Shown: positions 6,899-14,640, counted from the first letter of the stretch. The stretch: DNA of 15,506 nt from Bacillota bacterium (GCA_023441625.1 JAEZOA010000082.1:1-15506), one strand, 5' to 3'. Numbers and translations are program-made. The notes: a model not told the origin generated them from the letters alone.

Positions 6899-7741
6899 TT
6901 ACTCCATAGCTACACCATTTCGTGCATTAAAATAATATTCTTCACCAGTTTCAGTTTTAATTCTCCAGCATAGACCCTCAGACTCATATAAGGTTTTTGT
7001 TCCCAAGTCATCATTATTATACCCTTTAAATCCCTTATCAATGTTTTTAATCATTATTCCAGGATAATTAATTACTTCGGTTATTAAAATCTTATATACA
7101 GGGATAACCTCGATATCCTCCTTGGCTGTCACGCTAATTGGTCTATTATAGTGATACTTTATGCTTTTTATACTATTTTTACTAGACTCAACATCTATAT
7201 AATTGTCAAATACCGTATAGCCCTTGTATTGACCCTTATATACTAATCTAGTCTCATTACCAGCCTTAATATCAGGATAATAATCATCTTGTTTGAATTC
7301 CTCCAAAGGTATGCCTAACTCCTCAGATATGGTATTTATGTATTTAACAATATCCTCCTCCCTGCTGGAGGTTAGAAAATTATTAACGCCCGAATCATAG
7401 AAGTCGAAGCCAGAATCTCCCCTAAAAACTAGGCTCTTAGAACCATTTTTATATACAAAATTATCTGCTTTTGTATAGCCCTCTCCAAGCAGCACGTCAC
7501 ATATCAGTGTTTTAGATTCAAGACTTTTTTCCTCATACTTTAGAATATAGTCACTCCCTGTATACTTTGGTATGGGGCACTCAATTTTTACATCGTTTTG
7601 TGCTAAAATTGTAACAGTATTAGTTATGGTCTGCTGAGAAATCTCCTCCCCTTTGAGATTATTGTATAAGGTAACAGCCAGAACTATATTCAACATAAAA
7701 AACGCTAAAATTAGTATTGTTTTCGCTCTTTTCCAGTCCAT
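6899..7741 (-). CDS. yycI: YycI-like regulator of WalK
   Basis: Single-pass membrane protein of the YycH/YycI family, whose members bind the sensor kinase WalK through membrane helices and adjust its activity (inhibitory in Bacillus subtilis, activating in Staphylococcus aureus). The N-terminus MDWKRAKTILILAFFMLNIVLAV is the typical short cytoplasmic start plus one membrane helix (about 8-25). An extracytoplasmic alpha/beta domain of about 250 residues follows. The product has 280 residues. An in-frame TTG at 7759 could add six residues. ATG at 7741 is preferred because GGGTGAT lies 7 bases before it and the family begins MDW. The gene follows yycH by 30 bases and is the last wal-specific gene before murA. 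Assignment rests on N-terminal pattern, size and synteny, since the domain diverges fast. Confidence 0.85.
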   Translation of the reverse strand: MDWKRAKTILILAFFMLNIVLAVTLYNNLKGEEISQQTITNTVTILAQNDVKIECPIPKYTGSDYILKYEEKSLESKTLICDVLLGEGYTKADNFVYKNGSKSLVFRGDSGFDFYDSGVNNFLTSSREEDIVKYINTISEELGIPLEEFKQDDYYPDIKAGNETRLVYKGQYKGYTVFDNYIDVESSKNSIKSIKYHYNRPISVTAKEDIEVIPVYKILITEVINYPGIMIKNIDKGFKGYNNDDLGTKTLYESEGLCWRIKTETGEEYYFNARNGVAME

Positions 7742-7771
7742 ATACCTATCACCCAACAAAACAAAAATTTG

Positions 7772-9283
7772 TTATGATCCTTTCATAAGAATATCATATA
7801 TGTGATCCTTAGTAAAAAGCACGAAACTCGGTGCTACTGGAATATCATAGCTTTTTTTATTATCTAGTATATAATATATTCCAAAATCCTTTGCCGAGAT
7901 TTCTCTTTTTAATTCAGGATAAAAGGTACTCATTTCGCTGTACACATTTCCAAAACTCCAAACATAGTTTTTAGGACTTTTGTCAACTTTAAACTTTAGT
8001 GATAACCACCTAAAGTAATTTACATTTTTTGAGGAAGCCTCAATTGAAATGCAATTATCTAGCTGTTCATCGCTATTACTATTAGGAATTTGATAGTTTT
8101 TTAGCAAAACAGGCAATTCACCCTTATTCTCTCCTAAAGAAATGCTATAGTCAAAGTTAAATACATATGAACCTGAACCTTGCCCTTCTTCGATAGAATT
8201 TAGGTAAACAGATACATTAGACATAATGTCGTTTTGACTTCTATGCTCTAAAATTAAGGCAATTGCTTTTTTATATGCAGATAACACATTTAGATTCTCT
8301 GTAACTGCTTGATTTCCAGTATATCTATATCTATACTCTAAAATAGAATTTTTATATAATCTGTATACACCATCTGATTTTTTAAAAACTACTGAACCGT
8401 TAACATCTATATCAAAATCATAAACACCGCCATTATTTCCAAATAATTCCTTTTCTATGTTATTTAAGTCCTTATCGTCATATTCCTCTTTTGCTAGTCC
8501 CTCAATAGGTTTGTAGGTAATATCAGCATAGCTCTCTTGTCTCTTGTCTCCAAATATACCTAATAAGTCTTTACTTATTTCAAACTTTTTGAACATCTCA
8601 ATAGCCATCTGATAATTTTTTGAATTAACATCTGACTCCTGTTTTGTATAAATAGCATTAAATACATCAGCATTTAATGCGTTAATCTTAGAATCTTTTA
8701 GGTCATATGTATAAATATTTTTGTTATCCCTAATATATAATATATCAGAATAATTATTATTAGGGTCATCAGGGCATATTACAACTTTGTATATTCCTGC
8801 TATCCCCTCACCAATAGTTTTCTTGGGTTCTGATATATTTAAAACCCATTTAATAATATCAACTGGAATTTGTGTTTTGAATTCAAAGGTATAGGGATTA
8901 CTTGCAACTATAGTACCCCAATCATTTTCTGAAAATATCTGTGTATTCTTAGGTTTTGTCCTTAATGCCTGGTCAATAAACTGCTTTGCACCTTCCCATA
9001 GCATATTATAATCCTCCGAGCCATTAGCTATGAGATAATGATTCTGATTAAAGCCTGAAGAAAGCACTACCCTATAAGGTAATAAATATTCACTTTTTGA
9101 ATCCTCAATTGAAACAGGAGATGGACTCTTAGAATTTGAAAATAAAGAAATAGGAAAACTGCCGGATTGACTACTCCACAGAATTCCTACCTGTACAATA
9201 CAAAGAACAATTAATAGAATTAACAGAATTGCCTTAAATTTTTCATAAAAATATGCTAAACTTCTAGGTTTGGTTTTCATCAT
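7772..9283 (-). CDS. yycH: YycH-like regulator of WalK
   Basis: Membrane-anchored accessory protein expected to act with YycI on the WalK sensor. One N-terminal membrane helix is visible at about 17-36, after a basic cytoplasmic stretch (MMKTKPRSLAYFYEKFK). The rest, over 450 residues, is extracytoplasmic and polar, with LPYRVVLSSG near 68-77 as in other YycH N-terminal domains. The length of 503 is a little above the roughly 450 usual for the family. Its start overlaps the stop of the preceding small gene (TAATG), so translation is probably coupled. GAGAAAAA inside that gene serves as a poor ribosome binding site. Two consecutive ATG codons (9283 and 9280) make the exact first residue uncertain. 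Confidence 0.82.
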   Translation of the reverse strand: MMKTKPRSLAYFYEKFKAILLILLIVLCIVQVGILWSSQSGSFPISLFSNSKSPSPVSIEDSKSEYLLPYRVVLSSGFNQNHYLIANGSEDYNMLWEGAKQFIDQALRTKPKNTQIFSENDWGTIVASNPYTFEFKTQIPVDIIKWVLNISEPKKTIGEGIAGIYKVVICPDDPNNNYSDILYIRDNKNIYTYDLKDSKINALNADVFNAIYTKQESDVNSKNYQMAIEMFKKFEISKDLLGIFGDKRQESYADITYKPIEGLAKEEYDDKDLNNIEKELFGNNGGVYDFDIDVNGSVVFKKSDGVYRLYKNSILEYRYRYTGNQAVTENLNVLSAYKKAIALILEHRSQNDIMSNVSVYLNSIEEGQGSGSYVFNFDYSISLGENKGELPVLLKNYQIPNSNSDEQLDNCISIEASSKNVNYFRWLSLKFKVDKSPKNYVWSFGNVYSEMSTFYPELKREISAKDFGIYYILDNKKSYDIPVAPSFVLFTKDHIYDILMKGS

Positions 9284-9735
9284 TATTTTTTCTCAGTGTC
9301 TTTGCCAGTAAACCAGTTCCACACTTTTCCTAACCAATTGTCATCTTTCTTTTCTTCAGCAAGAGTAATAGTGTATTCTTCTATTTGAGGGTCACTTTTT
9401 GTAGCACTTGTATAGGCTTTGAGTTTAATCTGATTTTCGCCCTTGTACTTCAAAACAAAATCTTTTCCAAAAAGCTTCCCAACAGTAAAGGATGCCTCTC
9501 CCTCCGTTGTCAAAAGCGTAGTATACTTGCCTGTCTCTCTGTCCTTATAAAATAACTCTATCGTAGCTTCATCATTTATACTACTACCACATAGAGAAAA
9601 AACGTCTTTAGTAACGATCTCATTCCCCTCAGGCCTAGATATATCAACAACCTTCGTAGAAGCAAGTGCTGGTGTACCAAATAAAGATAACAAAACCGTA
9701 AAAATTATAATAAATATAAGTAATTTAGACTTCAT
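9283..9735 (-). CDS. Small secreted Ig-like/beta-rich protein in the wal operon
   Basis: I do not recognise this family. The 150-residue product has a clear Sec signal peptide: basic MKSK, a hydrophobic core at 5-20, and a likely cleavage after ALA at 23-25. Residues 28-125 alternate in beta-strand fashion (IELFYKD, YTTLLTT, ASFTV, NQIKLKAYTS, EEYTITL) and look like one immunoglobulin-type domain. After a charged KKDD come residues 133-143, WLGKVWNWFTG, with three Trp, a possible amphipathic membrane- or wall-contacting tail, then a Lys/Glu end. No sortase motif or lipobox is seen, and there is a single Cys (49). A strong GAGGTGG lies 4 bases before the ATG. The gene follows walK by 102 bases, heads a translationally coupled unit with yycH and sits behind a promoter with a perfect WalR box. 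The context suggests an extracellular partner of WalK, YycH or YycI, which is inference. Confidence 0.85.
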   Translation of the reverse strand: MKSKLLIFIIIFTVLLSLFGTPALASTKVVDISRPEGNEIVTKDVFSLCGSSINDEATIELFYKDRETGKYTTLLTTEGEASFTVGKLFGKDFVLKYKGENQIKLKAYTSATKSDPQIEEYTITLAEEKKDDNWLGKVWNWFTGKDTEKK

Positions 9736-9780
9736 GATACCACCTCAGTTTGAGACTTTAGTACCTTATTCCAGTACTCT

Positions 9781-9810
9781 ATTATAAGTATAATATATTT
9801 TCTATTACAA
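9781..9810 (-). promoter_or_regulatory. Internal promoter ahead of the secreted protein-yycH-yycI genes
   Basis: The minus strand has TTGTAA (9810-9805), an 18-base spacer and a perfect TATAAT (9786-9781). The -35 coincides with the second half of a WalR box. The leader would be about 40 bases, with a short hairpin (AGTAC 9760-9764 with GTACT 9774-9778) near its 5' end. This would let the accessory genes be set apart from walRK. Confidence 0.55.
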
Positions 9811-9820
9811 ATCCATTACA
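9804..9820 (-). promoter_or_regulatory. Perfect WalR box
   Basis: The minus strand reads TGTAAT (9820-9815), GGATT, TGTAAT (9809-9804), an exact match to the published WalR consensus TGTWAH-N5-TGTWAH with identical half-sites. It lies in the short walK-secreted protein gap, in the direction of transcription, across the -35 of the internal promoter. The regulator itself is encoded about 2 kb upstream in the same operon. Whether binding activates or represses cannot be read from position alone; overlap with the -35 leans toward repression. Confidence 0.65.
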
Positions 9821-9837
9821 TCAAACTTAAAATAAAT

Positions 9838-11679
9838 TTACAAGTTAATTGGTACTCTTACTGTGACCTCTGTACCCTTTCCAACCTCACTTGAGATAGT
9901 AATTATTCCACCATGTGCCTCAACAATTTCCTTTGCAATAGAGAGACCCAGGCCTGTTCCTCCAAGGTCCCTAGACCTCGCCTTGTCAACCCTGTAAAAC
10001 CTCTCAAATACTCTTGTTAAGGCTTCATCTGGTATTCCAATACCAGTATCTGTTACCTTTACATATATATCATTAATCAGTTTGCCAACATAAACCGTTA
10101 TTTGTCCGTTATCAGGTGTATACTTGAGTGCATTGCTAATTAGGTTAACTATTACCTGCTCAAGCCTGTCTTTGTCAGCATTTATTTTTGGAATATCACC
10201 TATAACAAAGCTCTCCAGCTTTTGGTTCTTTTGTCCAGCTTCAAGCTGCATCCTACTCACAATATTTTTAACGATTTCCTTAAGTGATACCTCTTCAAAC
10301 CTCCAGCTCATTTGCTGATTATCCATCCTAGACAATTGCAGCAAGTCTTTAATTAGTCTAGTCATTCTATCCGCTTCTGAATTAATTACATTTAAAAAAC
10401 GATTAGTAGTCTCAGAGTCCTCTAAAGCTCCATCGAGCAAGGTTTCAGTATAGCTTTTTATTGAGGTTATAGGTGTACGCAGCTCATGAGAAACATTTGC
10501 CACAAATTCACGTCTCATGCAGTCTAGCTTTTGCTCCTCAGTTACATCATGTAAAACAACAATAATACCCTCAGGCTTTTTATTTGTGTCAGTAAACACT
10601 GCAAAATACACCTTCACATACATATCATTTATAATTGTGTCCGATTCTCTTACCGATGCTTCCTCAAAATATACTATATTCTCAATTTTTACATCCAAGC
10701 CAACTCTTTTAGAAAATTCCTCAAAGGGCTTGTTCCCAATGTTGTCACCTAATAATTTCTTTGCTGCAGGATTTGCGTGTATAACAACACCTTTTAAATC
10801 AAATGCCATTACTCCGTCCGCCATATAGTTTAAAATTGTGGTAACCTTATTTTTTTCACTCGAAATCTCTGAAAGAGTATTTTTGAGCTCCTGCGCCATA
10901 TAGTTAAAGGTCTTTGTGAGGTTTCCTATCTCATCCTCTGACTTAACAGCCAGCTGTTGGTCAAATTCTCCCTGTGCCACCTTCTCAGCCTTTTGCATAA
11001 CACTTATAATAGGGGATGTAATAGTTTTAGATAATAGATATCCTAAGAGCAGTGACAGAATTACTGCAATAAATGCACTGTAGAAAATAAGAGAGTTAAA
11101 TCTTTGTATAATATCCTCCCAAGCTTCTTTTTGATAAGTAAAATACAACACATAATTATCATTTGGCTTTAAGATATATTCAAAATATTGATTTTCTACA
11201 AGATTATTATTTTGTTCTGATTCTCCACCAGCCCAAATCGTCCTTAGATTTTCAGAATTACCAATAAGCCCATTCCCAAACTCCATCGAATTATCTGAGT
11301 GTATATTCTCATTAGAAGAATATATAATAGCTTTCGGAAATGGCATATTTCTCTTGGATACATCAATTATAGTCAAGTTGAGCAAATTAGAATTTACTCC
11401 AAAAAAAGTTCTATCATCGCCCTTAACTGCGAAATAATTCACAAGCTTCTCATTTGTCAAAAGGTCTTTATTTGCATCTGTGATACCCCAAGAATCCTTC
11501 CAACTTTCATAGCCATTGTCAATATTCTCTTTAAAGTTATTATAATATATAGTTTGAAGCCCTGAATTTATAGCAATATATACAACGCAAACCAAAATGA
11601 TACACATGGAAATAAATATATATACCAGCTTCCATTGCAAGCTTCTTAGCAGCTTTAAAAAACCCTTCCCCAACCTCAT
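9838..11679 (-). CDS. walK: WalK (YycG/VicK) cell-wall sensor histidine kinase
   Basis: Membrane sensor that phosphorylates WalR and so matches autolysin and wall-synthesis genes to peptidoglycan growth. The 613 residues match Bacillus WalK in size and order: membrane helix about 19-39, extracellular sensor domain about 40-194, second helix about 195-217, HAMP about 215-268, PAS domain about 275-380 and HisKA with phospho-accepting His398 in FVANVSHELRTP. The HATPase region has N-box NLISNALKYTP at 512-522, DTGIGIP at 544-550, FERFYRVD at 558-565 and GGTGLGLS at 573-580. The catalytic motifs look intact. ATG at 11679 follows GAGGAG by 5 bases. It lies 93 bases after walR, a gap that holds a strong inverted repeat. 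No DNA-based evidence identifies the ligand. Confidence 0.96.
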   Translation of the reverse strand: MRLGKGFLKLLRSLQWKLVYIFISMCIILVCVVYIAINSGLQTIYYNNFKENIDNGYESWKDSWGITDANKDLLTNEKLVNYFAVKGDDRTFFGVNSNLLNLTIIDVSKRNMPFPKAIIYSSNENIHSDNSMEFGNGLIGNSENLRTIWAGGESEQNNNLVENQYFEYILKPNDNYVLYFTYQKEAWEDIIQRFNSLIFYSAFIAVILSLLLGYLLSKTITSPIISVMQKAEKVAQGEFDQQLAVKSEDEIGNLTKTFNYMAQELKNTLSEISSEKNKVTTILNYMADGVMAFDLKGVVIHANPAAKKLLGDNIGNKPFEEFSKRVGLDVKIENIVYFEEASVRESDTIINDMYVKVYFAVFTDTNKKPEGIIVVLHDVTEEQKLDCMRREFVANVSHELRTPITSIKSYTETLLDGALEDSETTNRFLNVINSEADRMTRLIKDLLQLSRMDNQQMSWRFEEVSLKEIVKNIVSRMQLEAGQKNQKLESFVIGDIPKINADKDRLEQVIVNLISNALKYTPDNGQITVYVGKLINDIYVKVTDTGIGIPDEALTRVFERFYRVDKARSRDLGGTGLGLSIAKEIVEAHGGIITISSEVGKGTEVTVRVPINL

Positions 11680-11726
11680 ATTAACTCCTCTTTATTGTCC
11701 AGAACCCTATTTATAAACATGTCAAA

Positions 11727-11762
11727 AGTTCTATTATCAACATAATCGAAAATAATAGAACT
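11727..11762 (-). repeat. 11-bp perfect hairpin between walR and walK
   Basis: AGTTCTATTAT (11727-11737) and ATAATAGAACT (11752-11762) are exact inverted copies around a 14-base loop. In the minus-strand transcript the stem begins 10 bases after the walR stop and ends with only four T (ACTTTTGAC). That makes it a poor intrinsic terminator but a plausible attenuator, or a 3' end that stabilises walR mRNA relative to walK. Confidence 0.65.
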
Positions 11763-11772
11763 CTAATTTGTG

Positions 11773-12465
11773 TTAGCTATTAAAAAAGTATCCTACTCCA
11801 CGCTTTGTAATGATATACTGAGGATTTGCAGGATCAAGCTCAAGCTTTTCACGGACTCTTCTGACTGTAACATCAACTGTTCTAACATCACCATAGTATT
11901 CGTAGCCCCATACCTTTTCGAGTAATGACTCTCTAGAGAAAATGGTTCCCTGCTGCGTGGCTAAGAATTTAACAAGCTCAAATTCACGAAGAGTAAGCTC
12001 TATTATATTATCTCCTCTTCTTACCTCATATCTATCTATATCTATTGTTAGATCACCATATTTATTTGTATGAGCCTTTTCTGTATTCATCTGCTCTCCA
12101 GGTGTAACCCTTCTAAGGTTGGCCTTAACACGAGCAATTAACTCTCGTGGACTAAAAGGCTTTGTAATGTAATCATCTGCACCCAACTCAAGTCCTAATA
12201 CCTTGTCAACCTCTTCCTCTTTGGCTGTAAGCATCAGAATAGGTGTAGAAATGGATTGTCTAAGCTTTCTACACACTGTAAAGCCATCCATCTTTGGCAG
12301 CATTATATCTAATAGAATAAGATCCGGATTTTGTGATAGCGCTAGATTAACCGCCTCTTCACCATCATAAGCCTCTATGGTTTCATAGCCCTCTTTTTTT
12401 AAATTAAACATCAAAATATCAGCAATATTTTTCTCATCTTCTACAATTAATATTTTTTTACTCAC
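11773..12465 (-). CDS. walR: WalR (YycF/VicR) response regulator
   Basis: OmpR-family DNA-binding response regulator, phosphorylated by WalK. The 230 residues comprise a receiver domain (1-120: acidic pocket Glu9-Asp10-Glu11, phospho-accepting Asp53 in LLDIMLPKMDG, Thr80 and Lys102 in DYITKPFSPRE) and a C-terminal winged helix (about 132-230: ELTLREFELVKFLA, and the recognition-helix region GDVRTVDVTVRRVREKLE). It ends KRGVGYFF, typical of the family. GTG at 12465 is chosen as start, since AGGGG lies 7-8 bases before it and homologues begin close to KKILIVEDE. An in-frame ATG at 12504 would add a non-homologous 13-residue leader and has no ribosome binding site. It is the first gene of the operon, with a promoter and possible self-binding repeats upstream. 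Confidence 0.97.
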   Translation of the reverse strand: MSKKILIVEDEKNIADILMFNLKKEGYETIEAYDGEEAVNLALSQNPDLILLDIMLPKMDGFTVCRKLRQSISTPILMLTAKEEEVDKVLGLELGADDYITKPFSPRELIARVKANLRRVTPGEQMNTEKAHTNKYGDLTIDIDRYEVRRGDNIIELTLREFELVKFLATQQGTIFSRESLLEKVWGYEYYGDVRTVDVTVRRVREKLELDPANPQYIITKRGVGYFFNS

Positions 12466-12520
12466 GATAACACCCCTAAAAATAAATTTTAAACCAAAAC
12501 ACATTTAAAATACATTTAGA

Positions 12521-12549
12521 ATTATATCATTAAATCGTTGTAATGGAAA
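12521..12549 (-). promoter_or_regulatory. Promoter of the wal operon
   Basis: On the minus strand TTTCCA (12549-12544), a 17-base spacer and TGATATAAT (12529-12521) form an extended -10 promoter. Initiation is expected near 12514, about 50 bases before the walR GTG. A plus-strand TGTAAT (12539-12544) touches the -35. Confidence 0.7.
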
Positions 12550-12579
12550 ATTAATATTTTGGTAATAACAAAAGCATTC

Positions 12580-12596
12580 CGTAATTTAGACGTAAT
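12580..12596 (+). promoter_or_regulatory. WalR-box-like direct repeat upstream of walR
   Basis: The plus strand reads CGTAAT, TTAGA, CGTAAT. Spacing is that of a WalR box, and each half differs from TGTWAH only at the first base. Two further GTAAT copies lie toward the promoter at 12562-12566 and 12540-12544. The repeat centre is about 75 bases upstream of the presumed walR start. Autoregulation by an OmpR-type protein is the likely reading, but it is not proved. Confidence 0.4.
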
Positions 12597-12656
12597 AAAT
12601 CCGAAAAGGTTGCGAAAAATAGAATGATTTCTAAAATAAAAGTTTACATTATTAAT

Positions 12657-14495
12657 CTAAGAACTCTGCTTATAGTTCGGCACTATAACCTTCATATAAT
12701 CACGTGCTTTATCTGCATTTGTTAGAACAATATCCTTCAAACATTCAATCTCACGTCTGAGAAGAGCCATATCAGTATGTAACGGCTGTGCCACAAAAAT
12801 CTTGTCGTTCTTGGTAGCCTGTATGCCTTCCTCTGCAAGCAGCAGTTCTTCATACAGCTTTTCTCCAGGCCTCAGGCCAGTAAACTCTATCTTTATATCA
12901 ACATCAGGCTCAAAACCAGATAACTTAATCAGGTTTCTAGCTAGGTCATATATTTTTACAGGCTCTCCCATATCGAGCACAAAAATTTCTCCTCCCTCGG
13001 CCATTGCACCAGCTTGAAGAACAAGCTGTACTGCCTCAGGTATTGTCATAAAGTACCTAATAATTTCAGGGTCAGTAACTGTAACAGGCCCTCCCTGTTC
13101 AATCTGCTTTTTAAACAGCGGAATAACACTTCCATTGCTGCCAAGCACATTTCCAAACCTAACAGCCACAAACTCAGTCTTACTCTGCTTTGAAAAGGCC
13201 TGTATAATCATCTCGGCAACTCTCTTGGTAGCCCCCATTATATTCGTTGGGTTTACTGCCTTGTCAGTGGAAATCATAACAAATCGCTTTGCACCATATT
13301 TATCTGCGCATTCAGCAACATTTAAGGTGCCAAAAATATTATTCTTAATAGCCTCTGTAGGATTTGCCTCCATAAGAGGAACATGCTTGTGGGCCGCTGC
13401 GTGAAAAACAATATCGGGTCTATAGGTTCTAAAAATATTTTCAAGCCTGCCCTTTTCTCTAACACTGGCTATAATTGTATTTAGTTTCAAGTGGGAATAA
13501 TTGACTAAAAGCTCATTTTGAATGTCATAAGCGTTATTTTCATAGTTATCCAAAATTATTAAACGCTTTGGTGAAAATTTTGCTATCTGTCTGCAAAGCT
13601 CGGAGCCAATGGAACCGCCACCTCCGGTGACCATTACAACATGATCATTGATAAGATTACCAATCTCATTATTATCCAGCTTAATAGAATCTCTTCCAAG
13701 CAAGTCCTCAATATTAACATCACGAAGCTTTTGCACCGAAACAGTTTCATCAATAAGTTGTGATAATGATGGTAGAATTTTGACCTTACATTTTGTATTT
13801 GAACAAATAGTATATATCTCATTGATGGTCTTTGGTGATGCTGATGGAATGGTAATAATAATTTCATCTATTAGCTTTTCCTCTGCAATTTTAACTATGT
13901 CTTCTCTTGTACCCAAAATAGGGACTCCGCTGAGTTTTTTGTTCTGCTTTCCACGACTATCATCAATTATCGCAACTGGTGTACACTTGAGCTCAGGATG
14001 CATATTATATTCATTAATTAGTGCAGCTCCTGCATCTCCCGCACCAATAAGCATTACCTTTTTTGTATTCTTGATAAGTAGAATATCACCTCTCAGGAAA
14101 CGTCTAAATAGACGATATCCAAATCTTATCGCACTAATAAAGAAACAATCTATGAAAAAAGTAATTATAAATATACTTCTAGGTATAGGAGTTTGTGTAA
14201 GAAATACATATCCCATCATGAAGATATTACTAACTAACGAAGCCAAAATAACCTTTGAAAGCTCATATATACCCGCATACTTCCATAGACTACTGTATAA
14301 TTTGAAGGCTATAAATGTAGTAATTTTAACGATTGAGGCTATAATAATCAGTCGTGGAATAACCACTACAAAACGCATATGTTGTGGATTGGTAAAAATG
14401 TCCTCAAGCCTTAAAAAATAAGCTAATATAAGTGCTGCGTTTATAAGAATTAAATCAAATACTATTAAAAAAAAAGCCTTTATTTTATATTTCAT
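12657..14495 (-). CDS. Membrane-bound nucleotide-sugar 4,6-dehydratase/epimerase (FlaA1/PglF/CapD type)
   Basis: Probable UDP-N-acetylhexosamine 4,6-dehydratase making modified sugars for capsule, exopolysaccharide or protein glycans. The 612 residues have the standard long architecture. Four N-terminal membrane helices (about 7-27, 43-63, 82-100, 108-125) are followed by a first Rossmann-like domain with MLIGAGDAG at 148-156. An extended-SDR domain then shows VTGGGGSIGSEL at 289-300, AAAHKHVPLME at 366-376, STDKAVNPTNIMGATKR at 409-425, RFGNVLGSNGSVIP at 446-459 and LRPGEKLYEE at 541-550. Met420-xxx-Lys424 replaces the usual Tyr-xxx-Lys, as known in the inverting and retaining dehydratases of this group. 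ATG at 14495 has GGAG upstream. The gene has its own promoter. No clear terminator follows it, so it may read through into walR. The exact substrate cannot be told. Confidence 0.9.
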   Translation of the reverse strand: MKYKIKAFFLIVFDLILINAALILAYFLRLEDIFTNPQHMRFVVVIPRLIIIASIVKITTFIAFKLYSSLWKYAGIYELSKVILASLVSNIFMMGYVFLTQTPIPRSIFIITFFIDCFFISAIRFGYRLFRRFLRGDILLIKNTKKVMLIGAGDAGAALINEYNMHPELKCTPVAIIDDSRGKQNKKLSGVPILGTREDIVKIAEEKLIDEIIITIPSASPKTINEIYTICSNTKCKVKILPSLSQLIDETVSVQKLRDVNIEDLLGRDSIKLDNNEIGNLINDHVVMVTGGGGSIGSELCRQIAKFSPKRLIILDNYENNAYDIQNELLVNYSHLKLNTIIASVREKGRLENIFRTYRPDIVFHAAAHKHVPLMEANPTEAIKNNIFGTLNVAECADKYGAKRFVMISTDKAVNPTNIMGATKRVAEMIIQAFSKQSKTEFVAVRFGNVLGSNGSVIPLFKKQIEQGGPVTVTDPEIIRYFMTIPEAVQLVLQAGAMAEGGEIFVLDMGEPVKIYDLARNLIKLSGFEPDVDIKIEFTGLRPGEKLYEELLLAEEGIQATKNDKIFVAQPLHTDMALLRREIECLKDIVLTNADKARDYMKVIVPNYKQSS

Positions 14496-14539
14496 ATGTA
14501 AAACATCTCCATTATAATAAACTTCTAACCACTTAATAT

Positions 14540-14568
14540 ATTATAGCAATAAAACACATTTACGTGAA
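14540..14568 (-). promoter_or_regulatory. Promoter of the nucleotide-sugar dehydratase gene
   Basis: On the minus strand TTCACG (14568-14563), a 17-base spacer and TATAAT (14545-14540) preceded by TGC form an extended -10 promoter. It lies just after the terminator of the upstream chain-length gene. The leader would be about 40 bases. Confidence 0.65.
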
Positions 14569-14575
14569 GTATTTT

Positions 14576-14607
14576 AAAAAGGTTTGAGCGATGTGCCCAA
14601 ACCTTTT
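14576..14607 (-). terminator. Rho-independent terminator of the chain-length gene
   Basis: AAAAGGTTTG (14577-14586) pairs perfectly with CAAACCTTTT (14598-14607), with two more G-C pairs possible inside the loop. In the minus-strand transcript the stem ends in TTTTT. It lies 33 bases after the stop of the Wzz-type gene and separates it from the dehydratase gene. Confidence 0.82.
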
Positions 14608-14640
14608 ATAAAAGTAACTATTTTAGTATAAAAACTAAAT

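Noticed and set aside
12466..12504. Upstream ATG start for walR
   Set aside because: The extra 13 residues are not part of the response-regulator fold. The AGGGG ribosome binding site lies downstream of this ATG and points to GTG at 12465.
12498..12514. Degenerate TGTATT-N5-TGTGTT on the minus strand in the walR leader
   Set aside because: Both half-sites miss the consensus, and the region is A+T-rich enough for this by chance.
13648..14421. A 257-codon open frame on the plus strand, antisense to the nucleotide-sugar dehydratase gene
   Set aside because: It has no ribosome binding site. It lies wholly inside a well-conserved gene on the other strand, and its protein is a Ser/Ile-rich reverse reading with no motif.
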